Positions 56,494 to 64,000 of a DNA stretch of 64,000 nt are shown piece by piece; the first letter of the stretch is position 1; every line of letters begins with the position of its first letter. The DNA comes from Bullera alba (taxonomy: Eukaryota > Basidiomycota > Tremellomycetes > Tremellales > Bulleraceae). The stretch covers positions 6,287,198 through 6,351,197 of the forward strand of contig BCIX01000001.1 of assembly GCA_001600095.1 (NCBI GenBank). The letters are read 5' to 3'. The position numbers and the translations under genes were made by a program. Under the pieces are notes generated by a model. The model was not told the DNA's origin and searched no databases. It worked only from the letters and a program-made list of their open reading frames with translations.

Positions 56494-59400
56494 CTAACAT
56501 GCCACTGGGGGAGACATTCTTCCCAGTCCAATCGTGACGAATCGTGGCGAAGGACTGTTGCTCAAGCTGCTCCTGCCGTCCTCGGCCTGTCTGACCTCGT
56601 CCCTAATTGTTGGGGTGGAAGAGTATGAGGTGTAATAGCTGCTGGTACTGCCTGGAGTTCCTGGCGTTCCTGGTGGGTTCTGCGATGGGATCGAGAAAGA
56701 TGATGGTCGTGGGGTCGTGCTCCCAGGTCGGTGACTGGGTGTAAAGTGAGTCGTTTGCGATTTCGCATCTGCAAAGTACGCGTCGAGCGATGAAGTGGAA
56801 TGTGCTCGTCGACTTTCGTCGAATGGAGAACTCGGTGCACCTCCCCAGCAGAACCTTGACGATTGTCAGTCACGAAATTAAGTCGACGGACAACTCCACA
56901 ACTCACTGTTCGATAAAGCTCGAATAGCTAGCCAAGCTGTCCTTTCCGTCTGATCTACCGCCAGTTGGAGACCACTGAGCAGTGACAATTGGGCCAGATT
57001 CGTCGATGCCAGTGGGCGACTTTGGCGAGTCGGCCGGAGACGTGTCCGTCAAAGTGCTGCTCATGCTTCCTTCTGGCGTGTCCATGGTCAATGAGGGCGA
57101 GACGGGGGAGAACGAGCTGTCGTCCGAGGGCAGCTTTTCGAGCTGCACCACAGCCGGGGATGACGCTGCCATCCGAGTCAGAGCTGGTCGTTTGGGCGAC
57201 TGGGCCTGGAGCGCCACTGAAGGTCGAGCCGTCGTGGGCGTTGGAGTGGGCGTGATGTCCTCAATTGGTGGGGACGGGTTGTGGATCATAACGTCCGGCA
57301 CGGTGAGCGGTGTCCTCTCCCTATCCTCGGGTAGCGATTGCGACGCTGGCGAGAACAGGTGGTCGCTGCCCAACTTCTCCGTTCCGATCTGAGGCGAGAA
57401 CCTAGGCGAGTAGAACTCTGACGCGGCGTGATCGTTGAAGACTCGGGCAGGGACGGTGGGGGCCGAGTTGAAGTTCAAGAGTCCAGTCTGAACTGGACCG
57501 CCCACGTTCTCTGGCAAGTCGATTGTTCGCTTGCTTGGAGACAGCTTTCTCGTCGTCTTTAGGGCAGTGCCAAAGTCGTATCGAGCAGCGAGACCAGGCC
57601 CGGCGGACGGTAGGTCACTAGAGCTGGTGCCGAGCGTAGTGTAAGACCGCCTAGGAGATCCACCAGGGGAAACATCATCGTCGTTCTTGCCAAAGCCAAA
57701 GTTCAGTCGTCTGGGGTCTCGGTTGGGCGAGAGGAGGGGTGGTCGATCGTCCTCGGCCGTCAATCGGCTCAGTTTCGCTCGAAGATCGGCTAGACGATCC
57801 TCTGCATTTCCACCAGTTACGCTCCATTGCGAAGTCCTGCCACCAACAGCTTTGCCCATGCCGGGTTGAATCGATACACTATTCTTGTCGCCTCGTTTGG
57901 GTTCGGCCGTGGACTTGCTCTTTACCGGGGGTGCAGTCTTTTCGAAGAGCACCTGGTAGTTTTGTCCGCCGTTTGAATCCCAGATCTCCTTGCCGTCCGT
58001 GTTGTATCGGATAGCCATGAACATGGTCTTCTCCTCGATCTTGCCGAGAATATCATGGAGCTTGACGACAAAGGCGAATCGGTCGTATTGACCGCCTCGA
58101 ACGCTGTCCTTGAAGGTCGCGGTAACCTCTGAAGTCGTCTGCCACCAGTCGAGGGTGAATCGAACCGCTACCCACTTCTGGAAAGCCATGTTTCTGCACA
58201 TGATCATGCCTCGCAGCGATTTGCGATCATCGTCGAGGAACAGCGATTCGAGGTACAGGTCCGTGTCTGGAGCGTGCGACGTCGGGAAGTTTGGCAACTT
58301 GAGCTGAAGCACCTTTTTGGGTTGGGATCGACCGTAAAAGTCCTTCTCGTCGTCGGTGGACGAGGGAAAGGGGTACTCTTCACCCTCGGACGTCGTGTAG
58401 TCGCCATTGCTGACAAAGCCATCCTGCGAGCCGGCACCCGTGGGGGAGCCGCCCCGACTAACCACTTGCGGCTTTTGGTCCTGCAGGAACAACTTGACTC
58501 GCTCGAGCTGAGAATCAAAGTGGACGTATTTGGGACAGCTGGGTGTAGTTGGACACGACTTGCTCTCGAATCGAGCACCTTTGGGCGAGGAGGATCTCGA
58601 AGACGCCACTGAAGATCGGGAAGACTCGGGCCCCGGAGCGTAAAGCGGGGTACCACAAGGCCCCAGTGGTCCAGCATATTTCAAGGCGGGTTTCAGAATC
58701 TCCCCCGACTTCTTTCGAATAAGCTTTGCCGAGTAGGGCGAGGGAACAATGGACGATTGCTCGCGAGCGCTAGCGACTGGGATGATACCCGTGAAATCAA
58801 GCTTGAGACCGTTTTCTCGCTTTCTTGGTGGGATGTGCGCCACGATGGGAGAGGAGGCATTCGACTTGATAGTGTTCAAGGTGTTGAGATCCGTTTCTGA
58901 GCGTGCTCGGACGGGATGCCGTCGAGGAATGGCATTGGGGCTTGAAGCGGGACCGGGGCCACTATAACTCTGGCTTGTCGTTGCCGGTGGCGCCGCCAAT
59001 GGCGAGGTGATGTGCTCGACCTGCGGGTTGGGCGAGGACAGAGGCGAAGCCGATCGCTCAGGGGACGTCTGCCTGGAGGAGCAAGCGGACGAGCCTGAAG
59101 AATCTCCCAGCTCGGTGAAGCCGAAAAGTCTAGGTCGTCGCCCTCGTTTTTGGTTGATCTGCAACGAGTCGGCCGCCATGGCAATCGTTCGCCTCGGTGG
59201 CGATCGAACCTCCGGGAGTACTTGAAGCGGGACTGGCACTGAGCGAGCGAGTCCTTGGTGGCTAGGCGTTGGGGAGATGATGGACGAGGAAACCTGGTAC
59301 GTCGGTATCGTTGGACTGGCGAGGGGTGATGTGCGAGGAGATGAGACTCGTTGGCTTGAGTGATCCGTTGTCGATAGCATAGACGCGTCGTCGCGTTCGG

Positions 59401-60186
59401 GGGTGGGAGGATGTACGAAAATGGAGCTAATGTGTTCTCGTGTCCTGCATATGTCAGTCAGAGTCGCGATCATACGACTCACTTGTGCGGAGTCACGCCC
59501 CAATGTATTCCAGGTGGTTTACGCTCCGAGCTAGGCCTGCCGCCGACAAGAGCCTCGACTGAATCCTCATCGGGATCACGTCGAGTCTTCGACGGACCGG
59601 CAGAGGGCTCCGCCGTTGGCATGATGGGCGGTGTGATGATAGGCATGATTCCCCAGAGACTTTGGATAGTGTTTGACTTTGTTCTGCTTCCAGATAGATC
59701 GCCAAGCGAGGACACTGAACGTACGACGCGTAGGAGCGGTGAAGGTAGCTGTCGATCGTGTTGTTTCTCGACGCGTGGTGCTACTTCGTCGTCTGATTCA
59801 CTGTCGTAGTCGACTAGCGGAAGGTGTATGCGTAGACCTCTATCCGCATGTAGATCTCCAAGTCGTTTGCCTTGAAAGTCGTGTGTTTGAGGTGGAAGGA
59901 GGTGGAACAAGTCTGCCGCCAACGGGTGTCTCGGTAGAGCAAACTCGAAGAGGTCAGGTGAGGGCGGTGGCGTAGGTAATCCAGTAGAGATTTCAATCTG
60001 TACTGATGACGTCGCGGTGTGAGATGGGGGCTGGTAACCAATCTCGCGAGCGTCTTTCGGTCCTGGGTTCGGATGCCGCGACGCGTAAAAGTGCTGGCTT
60101 GCCGTGGGAGAGGCGACTGTTCTGGTCGGGCGAAGGGTATAAGGGCAATTGGAAGACATCACATGAGCGTTTGTACTTTTGGGCAT
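56494..60186 (-). CDS. GAC1: Glycogen-targeting PP1 regulatory subunit (CBM21), 1200 aa
   Basis: Three exons on the minus strand: 60186-59483, 59444-56907 and 56854-56494 (intron 1 is 38 nt); phases agree. A carbohydrate-binding CBM21 domain spans about residues 615-740 (LYLESLFLDDD, GMIMCRNMAFQKWVAVRFTLDWWQT, YDRFAFVVKL, MAIRYNTDGKEIWDSNGGQNY). Before it lies an RVxF-type PP1-docking motif (KYVHF, about residue 540) followed by QLERVKLF. Both are signatures of Gac1/Pig2-type subunits, which bring protein phosphatase 1 to glycogen synthase. The rest is Ser/Pro-rich and disordered. The third exon was included because the alternative stop at the end of exon 2 is a splice donor (gtgagt) and the next frame continues smoothly for 120 residues. 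GAC1 is a functional analogy, not proven orthology. Confidence 0.88.
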
Positions 60187-60801
60187 TTTGCACGAATGAG
60201 AGGAGGGGTCAAGAGGTCAAAGGGAGAGAGAGGTCGAGGACGATCATCCGGCGATCTTTCCCAAGCGCGCGATCGCGCTTGAATGAGGGTATTGACGGGT
60301 CACAGATTGCAAGTGACGGGGATAGGGGGATGAAAGAGTGCATGATGGGTTTAAGAAGAGGACATGGATGGTGATTGTTGTTGTTGACACGAAGCTCACT
60401 CACGAGTAGTCGTATGCTCTGCTGACGACCTTATGGCTTTCTTTGATTCCAGCCAAGTACGTAGTCCTGAAACTCAGGCTCGTTCCTTCTTTGGACCAGT
60501 TGGCAGAGCAGTCTTCGTCTCCTACAGCCTTTGACGCAACGATGCCTCGTATGCCGAAATGGCGGTTCGTGAGATGGCTCGATGGACGTGCACGAACCGA
60601 TCCGACCCGTGGGGCAGCTGATCGTCAAAGAGGTCTCCTGCGGGATGGATTTTGGAAGAAGGGGGCGGGTTATCAGCAGGCGAAAGTGTCGATGCTGCGG
60701 CAGTCGAGTCAGTATTGAAAGAGTGCTGGGCACTATAGGTAGTCGTGCGATCTAGTGTGATGAACTGACCTCGTGACCAGGTCGATGATGACTCTGGTAG
60801 T
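60187..60801. promoter_or_regulatory. Upstream region of PP1 subunit gene
   Basis: A 615-nt region 5' of the gene at 56494-60186. It should hold its promoter and leader. Short open frames (91-122 codons) on the plus strand are not convincing. A gttgttgttgttg run lies at 60374-60386. Confidence 0.4.
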
Positions 60802-61575
60802 TTACTGGATGCGATATAATAGCCTTCCGTTCCCGTCTCTCCTTTTCCCCTTTCGCAGTACTGTATTCCAATCTGGACCAGGATTCCTGTAGAAGTCTTT
60901 TAGTCGACGACTTGGGGCAGCTGTTGAATTGGTGTCTGACAGCTGTCTGAGCCTGATGCGTCTTGTCGGAGAATTTTGGATTGATAAGATGGGAGATCCG
61001 CCGATCAGGGAGAAAGGGGTTCCTTTGACCGACTTTCTGGGTGAGAGATGGTAGTCGAGATGATGGTGATGGAGATGATCAAGATGGTGGTGATTTTTCC
61101 GTCCGACCCAGTCTTGCTGATTCACCAGAAGCCAGGATGTCCAACTTGATCGTGGGGGTGTGGGAGTCCTCGGAATGGAGATAAGGTTTCCCGTGCTTCT
61201 TGTTCTTTCTTCCCACAGTGGGGCTGCAGTAGAGTAATGAAGATCGCACAGCTGCAGCTCAGGTGTGCAGCCGACTGCCTCGGATACACTTTCCTCTAGG
61301 CCTCCTAGCTCTTGCTCAGAGCCAATCGGAGACGTGATCTGCAGCGGCTTGAGCAGGCGTCGTACTCGACATGAGCAGTTTCGCGCCCCCGTTAAGACAC
61401 CAGATGTGTCACTCAAGGGGGGCCCTGGCAGCCAGCCGTGGGGCATGGGAAAATCTGCATCGATGCCGAACAACGAACCTTGGATCGTGCACTCGGCTTG
61501 TACGGCGTCGTCGACGCTCTGCGGTTCTGTGTGCTCGAGCCTGGGTGGGCGTGGGAAAGAACTTGAGTGTGTCAT
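60802..61575 (-). CDS. Doubtful ORF, 257 aa
   Basis: An open frame on the minus strand, ATG at 61575 to TAA at 60802-60804, without introns. Composition is mixed: Ser/Pro/Arg-rich with a His-rich patch (HHHLDHLHHHHLDYHL) near residue 170, and a basic C-terminus. I do not recognise a family. The plus strand of the same stretch also has a long open frame (61265-61975), which weakens both. It could be a lineage-specific gene or chance. Confidence 0.3.
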   Translation of the reverse strand: MTHSSSFPRPPRLEHTEPQSVDDAVQAECTIQGSLFGIDADFPMPHGWLPGPPLSDTSGVLTGARNCSCRVRRLLKPLQITSPIGSEQELGGLEESVSEAVGCTPELQLCDLHYSTAAPLWEERTRSTGNLISIPRTPTPPRSSWTSWLLVNQQDWVGRKNHHHLDHLHHHHLDYHLSPRKSVKGTPFSLIGGSPILSIQNSPTRRIRLRQLSDTNSTAAPSRRLKDFYRNPGPDWNTVLRKGKRRDGNGRLLYRIQ

Positions 61576-63238
61576 TCATTTCCTAGGGAAAGGCGAAAAA
61601 CGCTGCCGTCATACGACGTCGATTCCCGAGCCCCGGTCCAGCTCTCCCGCCTGGAGATCCTTCGAGTCTGGAGCATCTGGAGCCCTGCGCATGACACGGG
61701 TGGCGGTAAGGGTCTTGGTACTCAAGAAGGTACCGTCTGGTACCGTTAATCGTCGCCGTCTCTATGATAGACTTCCCCATCGGTCACACACTGCCCATTG
61801 CCGCCTTCTGGACTCAGTCTCTATCAGCCGCGACAGCCCGCGACCTGCTGCCGCGACTCCTCGATGCCTGCGGCAATTGCTGACACTAGTCGTCACAGCA
61901 GGTCGTCACCTGTCGTCGCGGTCCAGCGCGGTCCGCAGTGATGTTGAAGTTTGTGCTCGGGTTTCCTCCATTTAGCTGGATCCCTGGATCCCGAAGTCTA
62001 TCATACAGTGGCATAGCTTGTCATAGTGTAATGTGACGACCGGTAGTGCCATTCAAGCTACAAGCATAAGTACTACTCGAGTACTCTAGCAGAGTCTAGC
62101 ACAGTCACGAAAGCGCTGTTCGTTAATTGTTAAGCAACTTTAAGCAGCCATAACAACGGCACCGTCATAATTTGCCTGTCGATCGTATTCATAGCGGCAT
62201 CCAAAGCATCCAACAGTGAACACGGGCTTTGGCGGGCAATCCCGCTGCGGTTAGCTGCCAGCGCTCGCTATAGTTGTCATTGCTCCCGAAAAAATTTGAC
62301 GAGGCGGAGGTAGTCGAAGTGGTTCAGTTGACATCCCAAATGGATCGATGGGGTGTTACCGTGTTGGAGGGTGACGGTCCGTTGGAGTATGTTGAATATC
62401 GTCGAGGACAATTTTCCCATGAGACTGCTTCGCCCAGGGTCATATAGGGTCATATTCATTGTCAATCCTACGATCTCAGACGATCCCTTTGAACAGCTTT
62501 GAACGCCATGACCGGATGGCGTGCCGATCTAGGTGCTCCGCACGTCCCGCAGCGGGGCAGATTCTCACGATGTTCTCACGCTCCTTCCTGCAGATTCCTG
62601 CCTATTCCTGCCTCTTCCTGCTCCTTTCTGCTCCTTCGAAGCCCGTTGCCTCACGTAGCCGTAAGGATATCCTCGGCGCCACGTAAACCTTCGCGGCAAC
62701 CGATCACACGAGCTCGCTAAGCTAATTTGGTGTCTCTGAACGGTCACTGCAGGCTACTGCAGGTCACTGCAGCCTCTGCAGGTCGGGTCGGTCACTACCT
62801 GTCACTACTGACTAGTCATCGCCTGTCACTATCCGCTGAAGCGCTGAACCCCACTGGCTCTGCTTGAGCAGTCCACTCATGAGCTATCTCAAAAGGTGAT
62901 ACATCTGCCGACGTTCAACTCCTACCGCCTGACGTGTCCAATTAGGAGCGATACACCCACACGAGAGCGGTCCTACCACTCCAACCATCATGGATCGTTG
63001 GTGACCTGATCAATTCTACTAGGCGCTAGCTGACTCGCTGATGGGCGGACGTTTGCGAGACTGATAGATGTGCTGCTGACTCAAGAGGCCTTGCATTATG
63101 AGCCAATGGAAAGATGCTCGATCCACGTCGACTGCGGGGACAGCAGCTTGGGTGAACAAACAGTTGCATATAACAACACTTCTCACTTGAGCACTGCCTG
63201 GCTACCTCCGTATTACCGTTGTCGTTAAAGAGAAACAT
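61576..63238. other. Gene-poor region with degenerate repeats
   Basis: About 1.66 kb without a supported gene. It has clusters of short degenerate repeats: ctgcag/gtcact-type units (61880-61925 and 62745-62830), and a tcctgc-rich pyrimidine run (62580-62635). A 55-codon open stretch on the plus strand (about 62272-62447) has coding-like character but no splice context. The stretch ends at the sugar transporter 3' end and may be a transposon remnant or a fast-evolving intergenic region. Confidence 0.5.
62745..62830 (+). repeat. Degenerate ctgcag/gtcact repeats
   Basis: About 85 nt made of interleaved imperfect units: gtcactgcag, gctactgcag, gtcactgcag, cctctgcag, then gtcactacct, gtcactactg and gtcactatcc. 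A related set (gtcacagcag, gtcacctgtc) lies at 61895-61920. The unit is too degenerate for a fixed period. Confidence 0.5.
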
Positions 63239-64000
63239 TTACAACTCGTCAATCCCCATAACCCTACCATCGTCCGTCACGACGACCTTTTGCGGCTTGA
63301 GCGACGCTTTGACCGGGTTGGGCTGGTTGTACACCCATTCTAGCTCCTCCAGGGTTCGGCCCTGCGCCTCCACACCGAAGAAGTACCATAGACCCGACTC
63401 GACAACGTCCCATCCGACAAAGACGTAGACGTACTTGTAGCCGATGTTTTCGAGCGCAATTGGGCCAGCAAACTGAGCGGGCGTTAGCATCGAACGATTC
63501 CGTGGTGGACGTCTGACTCACCTGGTTCAGGAAGCCCATGGCGCCGGTGATCATGTTCGACAGAGCGAGACCCTTGGCTCGAGTGGTGGTCTCGAGAGCC
63601 TCGGTCGGGACGACGGCTTGAAGAGGGGTGTAGGTGAACATGAAGTTGAAACTGAAAAGGAGGTAGGCCGCAAGTGCACCCTTGGATACCGAAGGGGAGA
63701 CACTCGCTCCTTGCGTGTCCATGACGGATTGCAATGCGGCGTTGATAGCCAACCAGCAGGCACAGGCTAGGCAAAGTCAGCTCAGATCTCGGTGGGCGGG
63801 AACGATGCGACTCACCAAAAGTACCGAAGACGAGGACCTTTCGCCTCGGCATTCTGTCACTCAACAAAGCACCGATGAGCGCACCGATAGCTGAAATGAC
63901 GGCGTAGAGGAGGTTGTAGGCCAGTTGCTGGTTGACAGAAGTGATCCCGAGGTTCTCGTAGATGACGCTGTTGAAGTAACCGAGACCGTTTCCAGAGTAT
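63239..64000 (-). CDS. MFS sugar transporter, 3' part (5' end beyond window)
   Basis: The last three exons of a minus-strand gene: from beyond 64000 to 63816, 63766-63522 and 63472-63239. The encoded part covers the second half of a 12-helix sugar porter: YSGNGLGYFNSVIYENLGI, IGALIGALLSDRMPRRKVLVFG (the loop motif after helix 8), the helix-10 region FNFMFTYTPLQAVVPTEALET, and the C-terminal GRTLEELEWVY signature. This is the lactose permease/sugar porter type of fungal transporter; the substrate cannot be told. Its frame is open through the window edge and its start lies outside. Confidence 0.9.

Noticed and set aside
61265..61975. Plus-strand open frame of 236 codons
   Set aside because: No ATG in a good context, low-complexity content, and it lies opposite another doubtful ORF. 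Neither has support beyond length.

Overview
The window is nuclear DNA of a filamentous or yeast-like fungus. Its genes have many short introns (33-90 nt, mostly gtgagt/gtaagt...ctgac/ctaac...ag), are densely packed on both strands, and encode proteins with the composition and family set of basidiomycetes. The best fit is the Tremellomycetes (Cryptococcus/Kwoniella-type). Exon structures were derived by hand from splice signals and checked for reading-frame continuity across every junction. About 25 protein-coding genes were modelled.

Layout, left to right: an unknown helical protein (215-2211, +); the exomer scaffold Chs5 (2271-4506, -); a basidiomycete Ser/Thr-rich membrane protein with a lectin-like fold (5218-6263, +); a small coiled-coil protein (6549-7354, -); a bZIP-like factor (8132-9888, +); ribosomal protein L19 with a 316-nt intron that may hold a C/D snoRNA (10440-11470, +); the mitochondrial complex I assembly methyltransferase NDUFAF5 (11762-13179, +); a GH5 exo-beta-1,3-glucanase (13741-16188, +); an AAAP amino-acid transporter (16863-18738, +); a CUE-domain protein (18975-20601, -); an intronless unknown protein (21216-22445, +); flavocytochrome b2 L-lactate dehydrogenase (22534-24847, -); Elongator subunit Elp6 (25258-26162, -); a 1-Cys peroxiredoxin (26455-27356, +); the 60S assembly factor Urb1/Npa1 (27477-34172, -); a 2070-residue alpha-arrestin-like protein (34906-41267, +); an unknown acidic protein (41466-43266, -); a small Ser-rich protein (44308-44925, +); an unknown 738-residue protein (45943-48464, -); guanylate kinase (48939-49754, +); GPN-loop GTPase Npa3/GPN1 (50058-51532, -); Cdc42 (52738-53559, +); the mitochondrial tRNA-threonylcarbamoyltransferase Qri7 (53956-about 55373, -), which abuts or overlaps a small membrane protein (55374-56105, -); a CBM21/PP1-targeting subunit (56494-60186, -); a doubtful ORF (60802-61575, -); a gene-poor repetitive stretch (61576-63238); and the 3' half of an MFS sugar transporter (63239-64000, -).

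These are mostly housekeeping genes rather than one pathway. Several themes recur: the cell wall and polarity (Chs5/exomer, exo-glucanase, Cdc42), mitochondria (NDUFAF5, cytochrome b2, peroxiredoxin, Qri7), ribosome and RNA-polymerase biogenesis (L19, Urb1, Npa3), tRNA wobble modification (Elp6, with Qri7 for t6A) and nutrient uptake (amino-acid and sugar transporters). No transposon, CRISPR array, tRNA, rRNA or gene cluster of a new defence or biosynthetic type was seen. The notable observations are at the gene-structure level: a 20-nt microexon in the active site of cytochrome b2, two GC-AG introns, the Qri7/upstream-gene overlap with no visible AUG for Qri7, candidate dual start sites that would make mitochondrial and cytosolic forms of guanylate kinase and peroxiredoxin, a possible intronic snoRNA, and an unusual basic-region protein without a proper zipper.
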